Shown: in pieces, positions 7,515 through 16,055 of the stretch
Position numbering within the stretch: position 1 is the stretch's first letter
Layout: each line of letters begins with the position of its first letter
NCBI RefSeq assembly: GCF_900112755.1
Contig: NZ_FOMW01000005.1
Location: forward strand, 124,001 to 188,000
From: Sulfitobacter brevis
GTDB lineage: Bacteria; Pseudomonadota; Alphaproteobacteria; Rhodobacterales; Rhodobacteraceae
Length of the DNA: 64,000 nt
Direction: 5' to 3'
Translations under genes and position numbers: made by a program
The notes under the pieces: generated by a model
The model's input: the letters and a program-made list of their open reading frames with translations, nothing else
What the model was told of the DNA's origin: nothing
The model's database searches: none

Positions 7515-8522
7515 TTAGTTCTGCGCAACCTTCAGGTCTTGGAGCAAATTATTCAACACAAGAAAGCTGCCAACCGCATCGCAATCCGGCACGGGGAGTG
7601 TCAGATTCTGGGTTTTGATCCGGCCACCGCTATCGATTTCAAGCGTTTGCGCTTCAATCTCGACGCCACAGTTGCTGGCGCTTATTTCTGTCTCAACACT
7701 CAACGCGACGTCGCCAGAGCCTACTGCGGCGTTCTTGGGGAAGGTATAGACTTCTGCCAATAGCGGATCAGCGGCCATAGTGTCGCCATTGCGGGTCAGC
7801 ATGCCACCGGTTCCGACCACGGTCGCCGCCATATCACCAGGCGCGCCAGACCAGACATGGCCAGCGGTGCCGTAATCCGCACCGAATTCGCGGGCGTGTA
7901 TCTGAAAGCCGGTATCGCCTTTCCACTGCAACACCACGCGGTCGAAATCGCTCAGGTCTTCGACGGTTGTCTGCGCAACAGCGCCATCACCATTGGTGAA
8001 GGCCATGACAAATACCGCATCCCGCGCAAGTGCAGGCACCTGAACCGACAGGCTGCCAGTGGCGGAGGTGGTTTCCGTGAAGATCATCCCGTTATGGTGC
8101 ACGGTAATCCGCTCGTTGGGCAGACAAGGCGCATCGAGTTGCAGCTCCACCATCGCCGTGGCGACAGGTCGCGCATCGGCGGTTATCGCGCAGCCGGGGC
8201 GCTTGATCTTGGCGGTATCAGGCATGGCGGGCTCGGCCAATACACTGCGCGGCGCAGAGACAGTGGTAATGCGGCTGTCCGTCGTGGGCAGCGCCACATC
8301 CGAGCTTAGCTCGCCGGAGGTAAGCGTGATTGCCTCGACCGTCAGCAGCGCGTTACTGGCCGAATTTTTAGTGACATAATCCTGCGGTACCGGCAGGGCG
8401 GACATGTCCTGATCGGGCCCATACCGTTTTTCAGCCGCTTCGCTGTTCTGCATGACAAAACCAATACCAAGCGCGCAGCCCAGCGTTCCGACCGCAGTCA
8501 ATATTTGCTTCTTGCGTGACAT
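7515..8522 (-). CDS. conserved roseobacter envelope protein ('translocase' family)
   Basis: A 335-residue protein beginning MSRKKQILTAVGTLGCALG with one N-terminal hydrophobic segment, then a periplasmic region. It has several cysteines (RPGCAITADARP, DAPCLPNERITV, SASNCGVEIE, PVPDCDAVG) that could pair in disulfides, and a beta-rich middle (ERITVHHNGMIFTETT). In related genomes the homologue beside secA is often labelled translocase, but nothing in the sequence shows transport activity. Function is unknown. GGAAGGGA precedes the ATG. It lies between secA and the PstS-OmpA fusion gene on the same strand and may be co-expressed with the latter. Confidence 0.65.
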   Translation of the reverse strand: MSRKKQILTAVGTLGCALGIGFVMQNSEAAEKRYGPDQDMSALPVPQDYVTKNSASNALLTVEAITLTSGELSSDVALPTTDSRITTVSAPRSVLAEPAMPDTAKIKRPGCAITADARPVATAMVELQLDAPCLPNERITVHHNGMIFTETTSATGSLSVQVPALARDAVFVMAFTNGDGAVAQTTVEDLSDFDRVVLQWKGDTGFQIHAREFGADYGTAGHVWSGAPGDMAATVVGTGGMLTRNGDTMAADPLLAEVYTFPKNAAVGSGDVALSVETEISASNCGVEIEAQTLEIDSGGRIKTQNLTLPVPDCDAVGSFLVLNNLLQDLKVAQN

Positions 8523-8623
8523 GTTTTTGTCCCTTCCAACGGAATCGTTCAAGGACATGTATCGCGCTAGAAAGGGGCCTAGATGTGGCCAACTAGTGAG
8601 TTGTTTTAGGCAGAACCTAGGCG

Positions 8624-8641
8624 GGCTCGCTTACGCGAGCC
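8624..8641 (-). terminator. stem-loop enclosing the secA stop codon
   Basis: GGCTCGC and GCGAGCC pair perfectly across a four-base loop, and the secA TAA lies in that loop. There is no T-run after it. It may slow ribosome release, stabilise the 3' end or help termination. Confidence 0.35.
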
Positions 8642-11339
8642 GACCGTGGCAATGCTTGAACTTCTCGCCCGACCCGCAGGGGCAAGGCTCGTTCCGGCCT
8701 GGATCACCCCATGTGGTTTGGTCGTCTTCGACAAAGCCATCGGCGGGTTGATTGGCGTTTTCGGCTGCAAGTTGATCGTTGGCCGATGCATCTGCTGCAG
8801 CCTCGACTGCGGCCTGACGTCTGGCAAGATCTTCCAGCATCGCTTGACGCTCTTCGTCGGACATCGGCTGGATCTGGCCGAGCTTCTGGGTCACGTCCTG
8901 ACGCAGGGAATCGAGCATCACCTCAAAGAGTTGGAAGGACTCGTTTTTGTATTCGTTCAACGGGTCACGCTGCGCGTAGCCACGGAAACCCACGACCGAG
9001 CGCAGATGCTCAAGAGTCATCAGGTGATCGCGCCATTTGCCGTCAATCGACTGCAAAAGCAGCTGTTTCTCGATATTGCGCATATTCTCGTCGCCGAAAG
9101 CGGCAGCCTTATCGGCCATCATCTTGTCGGTCGCTTCGATCAGGCGCTCGCGGATCACCTCGTCGTCAACACCGTCTTCTTCACACCAAGCAATGACCGG
9201 CACATCGACATTCAACTGTTCGATTACAGCAGCGTAAAAGCCCTGCGTGTCCCACTGATCGGCATAGGTGCGCGCGGGCATATAGGTGTCGATCAGATCG
9301 TCGATCACCTGATGGCGCATGTCGGTGACGATCTCGTTGAGGTCCTCGGCTTCCATGATATCGCGGCGCTGGCCAAAGATGACTTTGCGCTGTTCGTTCA
9401 TCACATCGTCGAATTTCAACAGCTGCTTGCGGATGTCAAAGTTGCGGCCTTCGACCTTGGCTTGGGCCCGCTCCAGCGATTTGTTCACCCAAGGGTGGAT
9501 GATGGCTTCGCCTTCTTTTAGGCCCAATGTGGTAAGAACTTTCTCTAGCCGCTCGGAGCCAAAAATACGCATCAGATCATCTTCGAGCGACAAAAAGAAC
9601 GAGGTCCGGCCCGGGTCACCCTGACGGCCTGATCGGCCACGCAACTGGTTGTCGATCCGGCGGCTCTCATGGCGCTCTGACGCGAGAACATAGAGCCCAC
9701 CTGCGGCCAGAACCTTTTTCTTCTCATCGGCGTGCTCTGCCTCGATCCGCTGGCGGATTGCGACGGGATCGGCCTCGGGATCTGCGTCCAGCGCCTCCAG
9801 AACCTTCAACTCGACGTTGCCGCCAAGCTGGATGTCGGTCCCTCGGCCCGCCATGTTCGTGGCGATCGTCACAGCCGCAAATTTGCCCGCATCGGCAATA
9901 ATCTGCGCTTCCTGCTCGTGCTGGCGCGCGTTCAGAACGTTGTGCTCAAGGCCCGCCTCGGTGAGCAGCTTGCTCAGCATTTCGGACTTTTCGATCGATG
10001 TGGTCCCGACAAGACAAGGCTGGCCTTTGTCGTGAGCCTCCTGAATCTTTTCGATCATCGCCGCATATTTTTCCTGCACCGAGCGATACACGGCATCATC
10101 TTCGTCAATCCGCGCAATCGGCACGTTCGTCGGGATTTCCACAACACCGAGGCCATAAATCTCGGCAAATTCCTCGGCTTCGGTCAGAGCTGTACCGGTC
10201 ATTCCCGCCAGCTTGTCGTAAAGCCGGAAGTAGTTCTGGAAGGTCACCGAGGCCAGCGTCACGTTCTCTGGCTTTATCGTCGTGCCTTCTTTCGCTTCGA
10301 TCGCCTGATGCAGCCCGTCCGACAAGCGGCGGCCTTGCATCATCCGGCCGGTAAATTCGTCGATCAGCATGACCTCGCCGTCACGCACCATATAATCACG
10401 GTCTTTCAGGAACAGCTTGTGCGCCCGCAGACCCTGGTTGATGTGGTGAACGATGCTGGTGCTTTCGGGGTCGTACAGCGTCTGCTCAGGCTCCAGCAGC
10501 GAACGCGCGCGTAATTGCTGTTCGAGGAACTCGTTGCCCTCGTCGGTAAAGCTCACATTGCGGGTTTTCTCATCCAGATCGTAGTGTTCTGGCTCGAGCA
10601 GCGGGATCACCTTGTCGATGATGACATACATATCCGAGCGATCTGTGGAGGGGCCGGAGATGATCAGCGGCGTGCGGGCTTCGTCAATCAGGATGCTATC
10701 GACTTCATCGACAATCGCAAAATGGTGTTGCTTTTGCAGGATTTCGCTGAGGTTCGACTTCATGTTATCGCGCAGATAATCAAAGCCGAGCTCGTTATTG
10801 GTGGCGTATGTAATATCGCAATCATAGGCGGCGCGTTTAGCGTTTTCCGACATCTGCGAAACCGCGGCACCCGTGGTCATACCCAGCGAGGCAAAAACCT
10901 TGCCCATCCAATCCGCGTCACGTTGCACAAGATATTCGTTGACGGTCACGATGTGCACGCCCTTGCCGGTCAGGGCATTCAGGTAGGCGGCGAGCGAGGC
11001 AGTCAGGGTTTTACCTTCACCGGTCTTCTGCTCGGAGATATTGCCTTGGTGCAGGAATATCGCCGCCAAAACCTGTGTATCAAAGGCGCGCAGGCCCAAT
11101 GTGCGGCGCGCACCTTCGCGGCAGTTGGCGAAGGCTTCGGGCAGCAGGGCGTCAAGGCTTTCGCCTTCCGCCACACGCTTGCGGAACTCTTCGGTCTTCT
11201 CGATCAGGCCCGCATCGCTGAGCTTGGCAAATTCCGGCTCCAGCGCATTGACCTGCTCAACCAGCGGACGGGTCGCCTTGATTTTGCGGTCGTTTGGTGT
11301 GCCAAAGACCTTTTTGGCGATTGTTCCGATACCGAGCAT
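8631..11339 (-). CDS. secA: preprotein translocase ATPase SecA
   Basis: A 902-residue ATPase that drives secretory proteins through SecYEG at the inner membrane. Visible marks are TGEGKTL (Walker A) near residue 105, [16 protein letters not shown] (Walker B), the [10 protein letters not shown] motif, and the C-terminal zinc site [14 protein letters not shown] that binds SecB and lipid. The start [13 protein letters not shown] is the conserved N-terminus. A longer 20-residue extension is not family-like. A strong promoter lies 107-135 bases upstream. The gene is divergent from a periplasmic peptidyl-prolyl isomerase, a natural client class of the Sec pathway. Confidence 0.98.
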   Translation of the reverse strand: MLGIGTIAKKVFGTPNDRKIKATRPLVEQVNALEPEFAKLSDAGLIEKTEEFRKRVAEGESLDALLPEAFANCREGARRTLGLRAFDTQVLAAIFLHQGNISEQKTGEGKTLTASLAAYLNALTGKGVHIVTVNEYLVQRDADWMGKVFASLGMTTGAAVSQMSENAKRAAYDCDITYATNNELGFDYLRDNMKSNLSEILQKQHHFAIVDEVDSILIDEARTPLIISGPSTDRSDMYVIIDKVIPLLEPEHYDLDEKTRNVSFTDEGNEFLEQQLRARSLLEPEQTLYDPESTSIVHHINQGLRAHKLFLKDRDYMVRDGEVMLIDEFTGRMMQGRRLSDGLHQAIEAKEGTTIKPENVTLASVTFQNYFRLYDKLAGMTGTALTEAEEFAEIYGLGVVEIPTNVPIARIDEDDAVYRSVQEKYAAMIEKIQEAHDKGQPCLVGTTSIEKSEMLSKLLTEAGLEHNVLNARQHEQEAQIIADAGKFAAVTIATNMAGRGTDIQLGGNVELKVLEALDADPEADPVAIRQRIEAEHADEKKKVLAAGGLYVLASERHESRRIDNQLRGRSGRQGDPGRTSFFLSLEDDLMRIFGSERLEKVLTTLGLKEGEAIIHPWVNKSLERAQAKVEGRNFDIRKQLLKFDDVMNEQRKVIFGQRRDIMEAEDLNEIVTDMRHQVIDDLIDTYMPARTYADQWDTQGFYAAVIEQLNVDVPVIAWCEEDGVDDEVIRERLIEATDKMMADKAAAFGDENMRNIEKQLLLQSIDGKWRDHLMTLEHLRSVVGFRGYAQRDPLNEYKNESFQLFEVMLDSLRQDVTQKLGQIQPMSDEERQAMLEDLARRQAAVEAAADASANDQLAAENANQPADGFVEDDQTTWGDPGRNEPCPCGSGEKFKHCHGRLA

Positions 11340-11379
11340 GTGATCCCCTGCCGAAGTTGTGATGTTTGCGCCGATCTGC

Positions 11380-11408
11380 TTGCCCAGCGTCCAGTGCACC
11401 CCTAGATA
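11380..11408 (+). promoter_or_regulatory. promoter candidate for the parvulin-argJ-mutT operon
   Basis: TTGCCC and TAGATA are separated by 17 bases, leaving a leader of about 100 bases before the parvulin ATG. The two boxes match the sigma-70 pattern moderately. Confidence 0.4.
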
Positions 11409-11445
11409 GGTGCGGAACCCGGCATCCGAGCGGCGCCCTTAGGGC

Positions 11446-11474
11446 GATGTAAGGGCCGCACGAAACGCTGTCAA
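11446..11474 (-). promoter_or_regulatory. secA promoter
   Basis: On the minus strand a perfect TTGACA is followed after 17 bases by TACATC. A CGCCC-TTA-GGGCG inverted repeat (11434-11446) overlaps the expected transcription start and could be an operator. The leader to the secA start is about 100 bases. Confidence 0.6.
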
Positions 11475-11513
11475 TGTAGCAGCCCTCCAGCGGGGCGAAC
11501 GATAGGACGAACC

Positions 11514-12362
11514 ATGCATAAACCACTCACTTTTCTGGCATCCCTGACCATTGCGGCCAGCCTTGCCCTGCCCGTTGCGGCCCAAGATGCACCGACCATC
11601 GATACAGTTGTCGCCTCCGTTAATGGCAAAGACATCACGCTGGGCCATATGATCGTGGCGCGCGCCAGCCTGCCCGAGCAGTATCAGCAGTTGCCGGACG
11701 ACGTGCTTTTCACCGGCATTCTCGACCAGTTGATCCAGCAAACCGCGCTGGCTGATACCTTCACCGGCGATTTGCCGCCACGGGTGACGATCTCGATAGA
11801 AAATGAAACACGCTCCCTGACCGCAGGCGAGGTGGTCGAGGGCATCATGGCCGAGCCAGTGGCCGAGGATGCGATCAAAGCAGCCTATGACGAGCAATAC
11901 GCCAACGCAGAGCCAACCGAGGAATACAACGCCTCGCATATTCTGGTTGAGACCGAAGAAGAAGCAAAAGCCATTCAGACCGAAATTGAAGGTGGCGCTG
12001 ACTTCACCGAGATCGCCAAAGAGAAATCAACGGGCCCATCTGGCCCAAGCGGTGGTGAACTGGGCTGGTTCGGTGCCGGCATGATGGTTCCCGCTTTCGA
12101 GGCGGCAGTGGTCGAAATGGACACCGGCGCAGTATCCGACCCCGTCCAGACCCAGTTCGGCTGGCACATCATCAAGTTGAACGAAAAGCGCAAGAGTGAA
12201 GCGCCTGCTTTGGAAGATGTCCGCGAAGAGATTGAGCTGCAGGTGCGCCAGACTGATGTGCAAGCCGCCATCGAAAAGCTGACTGCCGATGCAAAAGTTG
12301 AAAAGAACGACGTCGAAGCCATCGACCCAGCCGTTCTGAAAAACCTCGACTGGCTGGAATAA
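11514..12362 (+). CDS. periplasmic parvulin-type peptidyl-prolyl isomerase
   Basis: A 282-residue protein with a signal peptide (cleavage after PVAAQ-D region) and a SurA/PrsA-like layout. An N-terminal chaperone region (residues about 25-125) is followed by one rotamase domain (about 130-235) with YNASHILVETEEEAKAI, GGADFTEIAKEKSTGPSG, GELGWFGAGMMVPAFE and FGWHIIKL. It is expected to help folding of secreted and outer-membrane proteins. It begins an operon with argJ two bases after its stop, which is a position link only, since argJ makes arginine precursors. Confidence 0.9.
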   Translation: MHKPLTFLASLTIAASLALPVAAQDAPTIDTVVASVNGKDITLGHMIVARASLPEQYQQLPDDVLFTGILDQLIQQTALADTFTGDLPPRVTISIENETRSLTAGEVVEGIMAEPVAEDAIKAAYDEQYANAEPTEEYNASHILVETEEEAKAIQTEIEGGADFTEIAKEKSTGPSGPSGGELGWFGAGMMVPAFEAAVVEMDTGAVSDPVQTQFGWHIIKLNEKRKSEAPALEDVREEIELQVRQTDVQAAIEKLTADAKVEKNDVEAIDPAVLKNLDWLE

Positions 12363-12364
12363 AC

Positions 12365-13591
12365 ATGGGCAAATCACTTTCGGTTTCCCCGCTCGCCCCT
12401 GCGCAGTTCCCTGACCTGCCGGTTATTGAGGGCGTCCGCTTTGCCACAACGGCGGCGGGCGTCAAATATCAGGGGCGAACCGATGTGATGCTGGCGCTTC
12501 TGGCGCCGGGCAGTGCGGTTGCGGGGTCTTTCACGCGCTCTGCAACCCGCGCCGCGCCGGTGCTGGATTGTCAGGCCAAGATCAGCGGCGTCTCGGACGA
12601 AGGCGCTGCGATTCTTGTGAACTCCGGCAATGCCAATGCCTTTACCGGCAAGGGCGGCGTCGCGGCGGTTGAGGCGATTACCGCCGCCGTCGCCAAGGCC
12701 TGCGATGTGCCACAGTCCCGCGTCTTCACCTCCTCGACCGGGGTAATCGGAGAGCCTCTGCCCTATGAGCGGATCACAGCGGTATTAGGCGATCTGACCG
12801 CCAAGCTGGATGCTGGATCCATCGCCGAGGCCGCCAAGGCCATCATGACCACCGACACCTTCCCCAAAGGCGCCTCCGCCTCCGTCGAAGTGGATGGCAA
12901 GACCGTGAAGATCGCGGGCATTGCCAAAGGGTCGGGTATGATCGCGCCGGATATGGCGACGATGTTGGTCTATATCTTCACTGACGCGCAGATCGAGCAA
13001 CGGGCTTTGCAGAACATTGTATCGATCCACACAGATGGCACTTTCAACTGCATCACCGTGGACAGCGACACCTCCACTTCTGACAGTCTGATCATGGCCG
13101 CGACCGGCGCCTCTGGTGTTGACGTAACCGAAAGCGAAGCGTTCAGCGATGCCCTGCACACGCTAATGCTTGACCTGGCACATCAGGTCGTGCGCGACGG
13201 TGAAGGAGCGACCAAATTTGTCGAGATCGCTGTTACAGGCGCCGCCAATGATGCCGATGCCAAGACCCACGCGATGTCGATTGCAAACTCGCCGTTGATC
13301 AAAACTGCTATTGCCGGCCAGGACCCGAACTGGGGCCGTGTGGTCATGGCGATTGGTAAGTCAGGCGCCGCCGCTGATCGGGACCGCTTGTCGATCCGCT
13401 TTGGCGATATCGAGGTGGCCAAGGACGGCTGGCGCAGCCCCAGCTACTCCGAAGAAGCCGCGGCCGCGCACATGAAGGGCGAAAACATCGTCATCGGCGT
13501 TGAACTCGGCTTGGGCGAAGGCACCGCAACGGTTTGGACCTGTGACCTGACCCACGGCTACATCGAGATTAACGCCGATTATCGGTCTTGA
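12365..13591 (+). CDS. argJ: bifunctional ornithine acetyltransferase / N-acetylglutamate synthase
   Basis: A 408-residue enzyme that moves the acetyl group from N-acetylornithine to glutamate and also acetylates glutamate from acetyl-CoA in arginine synthesis. The self-cleavage and active-site motif GMIAPDMATML spans residues 191-201, with the nucleophile Thr199. Also visible are SGNANAFTG (about 87-95), FTSSTGVIGE, NWGRVVMAIGKSGA and the C-terminal DLTHGYIEINADYRS. The precursor is split at the Ala-Thr bond into alpha and beta chains. The ATG follows the parvulin gene after two bases. The stop overlaps the ribosome-binding site of the following mutT-like gene. Confidence 0.97.
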   Translation: MGKSLSVSPLAPAQFPDLPVIEGVRFATTAAGVKYQGRTDVMLALLAPGSAVAGSFTRSATRAAPVLDCQAKISGVSDEGAAILVNSGNANAFTGKGGVAAVEAITAAVAKACDVPQSRVFTSSTGVIGEPLPYERITAVLGDLTAKLDAGSIAEAAKAIMTTDTFPKGASASVEVDGKTVKIAGIAKGSGMIAPDMATMLVYIFTDAQIEQRALQNIVSIHTDGTFNCITVDSDTSTSDSLIMAATGASGVDVTESEAFSDALHTLMLDLAHQVVRDGEGATKFVEIAVTGAANDADAKTHAMSIANSPLIKTAIAGQDPNWGRVVMAIGKSGAAADRDRLSIRFGDIEVAKDGWRSPSYSEEAAAAHMKGENIVIGVELGLGEGTATVWTCDLTHGYIEINADYRS

Positions 13592-13601
13592 GGGCAAAGT
13601 G

Positions 13602-14000
13602 GTGAAAACTGTACTCGTCTCAGCCGTCGCCCTGATTGATGTAGACGGGCGGGTTTTGCTGGCACAACGTCCTGAAGGCAAACCAATGGCGGGCCTTTGG
13701 GAGTTTCCCGGCGGTAAGGTTGAGACGGGTGAGACGCCTGAAGCAGCGCTGATCCGCGAATTGCACGAAGAGCTTGGCATCGAGACCTGGCAATCGTGTC
13801 TGGCACCGCTGACCTTTGCCAGCCACAGCTATGATGATTTTCACCTGTTGATGCCGCTTTTTGCCTGCCGGAAATGGCAAGGCACGCCAGTAGCGCAGGA
13901 AGGCCAGACCTTGGCTTGGGTGCGGGCCGCGAACCTGCGCGATTATCCGATGCCCGCCGCTGATATACCCCTCGTGCCGATCCTTCGCGACTGGCTTTAG
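13602..14000 (+). CDS. mutT: 8-oxo-dGTP diphosphatase, MutT-like Nudix hydrolase
   Basis: A 132-residue Nudix protein. The box GKVETGETPEAALIRELHEELGI fits GX5EX7REUXEEXGU exactly and is preceded by GLWEFPG, the MutT-type substrate loop. MutT clears 8-oxo-dGTP from the nucleotide pool and so prevents A:T to C:G changes. There are two adjacent GTG codons. The second, giving MKTVLVSAVALID, has the better seven-base spacing from GAGGG, which itself overlaps the argJ stop, so the three genes form one operon. Confidence 0.88.
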   Translation: MKTVLVSAVALIDVDGRVLLAQRPEGKPMAGLWEFPGGKVETGETPEAALIRELHEELGIETWQSCLAPLTFASHSYDDFHLLMPLFACRKWQGTPVAQEGQTLAWVRAANLRDYPMPAADIPLVPILRDWL

Positions 14001-14056
14001 TTTCTCGTTAATGGTGTAAAAATTAACACATCGCTAATTATTTGAGCAGCTTTAAG

Positions 14057-14083
14057 ACAATCTTGTAGATTTAGTGAGATTGT
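14057..14083. repeat. inverted repeat upstream of the 42-residue ORF
   Basis: ACAATCT and AGATTGT are perfect complements separated by 13 bases, in an AT-rich gap 36 bases before the start of the small gene. The spacing suits an operator or a leader hairpin. The gap also has TTAA-rich elements at 14008-14040 (see rejected items). Confidence 0.4.
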
Positions 14084-14118
14084 ATCGTAGAATCACTTCA
14101 GGTTTGGGAGAGATCTAC

Positions 14119-14247
14119 ATGTTGCGTACAATTACCATGGGCTCGTGCATATCCGTTCAGGGCATCTTTGTTAAAACCATGCCAGATGGCCGGATTTGCG
14201 TTAAAGTTGATGACGTGGTGTTTTCGGGAAAACCGGTCACACGCTAA
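14119..14247 (+). CDS. possible 42-residue small protein
   Basis: A 42-codon frame starts at ATG with GGGAGAG six bases upstream and ends at TAA. The product MLRTITMGSCISVQGIFVKT, continuing to a second half with RICVKVDDVVFSGKPVTR, has alternating hydrophobic residues. This is the pattern of four short beta strands, as in small SH3- or OB-like folds. There is no signal peptide, and two cysteines are not in a metal motif. It follows an AT-rich gap containing a dyad and precedes the DAG-kinase-like gene by 78 bases. I do not recognise the family, and homology would decide if it is real. Confidence 0.5.
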   Translation: MLRTITMGSCISVQGIFVKTMPDGRICVKVDDVVFSGKPVTR

Positions 14248-14325
14248 GCGTTACAGCGATATTTCAGTCGCCGGCGAACCAATTGCCGGTCACGGGCGTT
14301 TGCTCTCGAATAATTTGAGAAGCAT

Positions 14326-15243
14326 ATGCCCCAACAACGCATTACGATTGTCCTGAATTCAGCGTCTGGGCGTCACAATAGTACCGATCAAGAGACGACC
14401 TATCGTCGCGCGTTCGAGCATCACGGTTGCGATGTGCGCATCGTGCGGATCAGCGACTATGAAAGCGTCGAGGATGCAGCACGCGCAGCGCTGAGCAAAG
14501 CTGATCATACTTTGGTCGTCGCTGGCGGCGATGGCACTATCTGCGCTTTTGCCTCGGTTATGCTAGAGCATGACCGTCCCTTCGGCATCATTCCGTCAGG
14601 CACGTTCAATTATTTTGGTCGGTCGCTCGGTTTGCCCGAAGAGCTTGAGGCCGCGGTCGAATTGATTGTTACCGGCGCGGCAGGGCCGGTCGAAGCGGCG
14701 ACGATTAACGGCAAAATGTTTCTGAACAATGCCAGCATCGGCGCTTATGCGGCAATCTTGCAGACCCGCGAGGGGATTTATAAGCGCTGGGGTCGCAGCC
14801 GGATTGCGGCCTATTGGTCTGTCGTAAAAGCGCTAGCGACATTTCGGGCGCCGCTGCACCTTGATGTGACGATTGATGACGTACATCGTAGCTTCAAGAC
14901 GCCGCTTATCTTCATCATCAACAATGCCTTTCAGCTTGAGCAGATGGGGCTGGACGGCATCGACTGCATCCATTCCGGCAAAATGGTGGTGCTTCTCGCC
15001 CCAGACACCAATCGCTGGGGGCTCTTTAAACATGCGGCCGCCCTTGCTGTTGGATTGGCCAGAAAGCAAACGGATTACACCATGCATTGCGGGAAGGACG
15101 TCAATATCGTCATGAGGCGCGCCAGGCGGCCCGTCGCACGGGATGGCGAGTTGACCCGCATGGCAGGGCCATTTGAATTGCGCCGTACCAGCCGGCCCCT
15201 GCAAGTGATCATGGCGCCGGAGCGAACGGAGCAGGTCAGATGA
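14326..15243 (+). CDS. diacylglycerol kinase-like lipid kinase
   Basis: A 305-residue cytoplasmic protein of the DAGK/YegS family. The ATP-binding GGDGT motif is at residues 67-71, preceded by KADHTLVVA and followed by GIIPSGTFNYFGRSLG (the usual G-x-P-x-GTxN segment with Phe-Asn). NNASIGAYA begins the second domain and a C-terminal RDGE completes the family marks. Such enzymes phosphorylate diacylglycerol, phosphatidylglycerol or long-chain bases; the substrate here is open. Its last four bases overlap the phosphatase gene (ATGA), so kinase and phosphatase are co-translated. Confidence 0.88.
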   Translation: MPQQRITIVLNSASGRHNSTDQETTYRRAFEHHGCDVRIVRISDYESVEDAARAALSKADHTLVVAGGDGTICAFASVMLEHDRPFGIIPSGTFNYFGRSLGLPEELEAAVELIVTGAAGPVEAATINGKMFLNNASIGAYAAILQTREGIYKRWGRSRIAAYWSVVKALATFRAPLHLDVTIDDVHRSFKTPLIFIINNAFQLEQMGLDGIDCIHSGKMVVLLAPDTNRWGLFKHAAALAVGLARKQTDYTMHCGKDVNIVMRRARRPVARDGELTRMAGPFELRRTSRPLQVIMAPERTEQVR

Positions 15244-16046
15244 CCCGGCTCGTTCACCTTTCCGACCTGCACTTTGGCAAGGACCGCCCCGACTTGCTGG
15301 AGCCGCTGCTCACTGCTGCCGAAAACCTGAACGCCGACCTGGTGGTGATTTCGGGCGATCTGACACAGCGGGCGCGCCGGAGCGAATATCAGGAGGCCCG
15401 CGCGTTTATTGACCGTATTGCGGCGCCCGTTCTGTGCGTACCGGGCAACCATGACATCCCGATCCACCGCCCCTTCACGCGGTTCTTTGCGCCGTGGCGA
15501 TATTACCGCAAATGGATTTCGGCGAACCTGACGCCCGTTGTCGAAACCGAGGACGCTTTGGTGGTTGGGCTGAATTCCGTTGATCGTTTCAGCTGGCAAA
15601 CTGGCCGGATGAGTCGCGGTCGCCTGCGCAAGGCCTGCAAAGCGATGGAGGCCGCCGATCCCGGAAAGTTACGGATCATGGTCACGCATCACCCGCTCGA
15701 CCATCCATCCGAGACAAAGAAAAAACCCATTCCCGGCGCGGCTGACGCGCTCGACAGGCTGATCACCTGTGGCGCGGATATGATCCTGTCGGGTCATCTG
15801 CACGTTTGGCATGCGGGCATGTTTGCCCACCGTGCCGGAAACAATGGCCAGCGCGTGGCAGTGCAGCTTCATGCAGGCACCAGCCTGTCATCGCGGGTGC
15901 GCGGCGAGCCGAACGATTTTAACCTGATCGATATTCGCACCACAGAAGTGGCGGTTGAGCGGATCAGTTTTAATGAAGAAGACCGGCGCTTCGAAAAGAC
16001 AGAGGCCCGAACTTTCGAACGGGCCTCTGACAGAATAGTTCGGTAG
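15240..16046 (+). CDS. calcineurin-like metallophosphoesterase
   Basis: A 268-residue phosphatase with all metal-binding blocks in order: LSDLHFG (DxH), SGDLTQRA (GDxxxx), PGNHDIP (GNHD), MVTHHPLDH (H) and SGHLHVWH (GHxH). The order and spacing resemble the CpdA/YfcE-type group. It has no signal peptide, so it acts in the cytoplasm or at the membrane face. Coupling to the lipid kinase suggests the two act on related molecules, which is an inference. The final 16 codons contain the hairpin that acts as terminator for the facing infB operon. Confidence 0.87.
   Translation: MTRLVHLSDLHFGKDRPDLLEPLLTAAENLNADLVVISGDLTQRARRSEYQEARAFIDRIAAPVLCVPGNHDIPIHRPFTRFFAPWRYYRKWISANLTPVVETEDALVVGLNSVDRFSWQTGRMSRGRLRKACKAMEAADPGKLRIMVTHHPLDHPSETKKKPIPGAADALDRLITCGADMILSGHLHVWHAGMFAHRAGNNGQRVAVQLHAGTSLSSRVRGEPNDFNLIDIRTTEVAVERISFNEEDRRFEKTEARTFERASDRIVR
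15997..16028 (-). terminator. infB operon terminator inside the phosphatase gene
   Basis: On the minus strand AGAGGCCCG and CGGGCCTCT pair perfectly around a ten-base loop, extended by one further pair, followed by TCTTTTC. It starts about 27 bases after the infB stop and lies wholly within the coding end of the convergent metallophosphoesterase gene. Confidence 0.75.
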
Positions 16047-16055
16047 CGCGGCTGC

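Noticed and set aside
14004-14040. CtrA-like sites (TTAA-N7-TTAA) upstream of the 42-residue ORF
   Set aside because: The nearest match (14023-14037) reads TTAA-N7-CTAA and the other spacing is 11 bases. In an AT-rich gap this can easily be chance.
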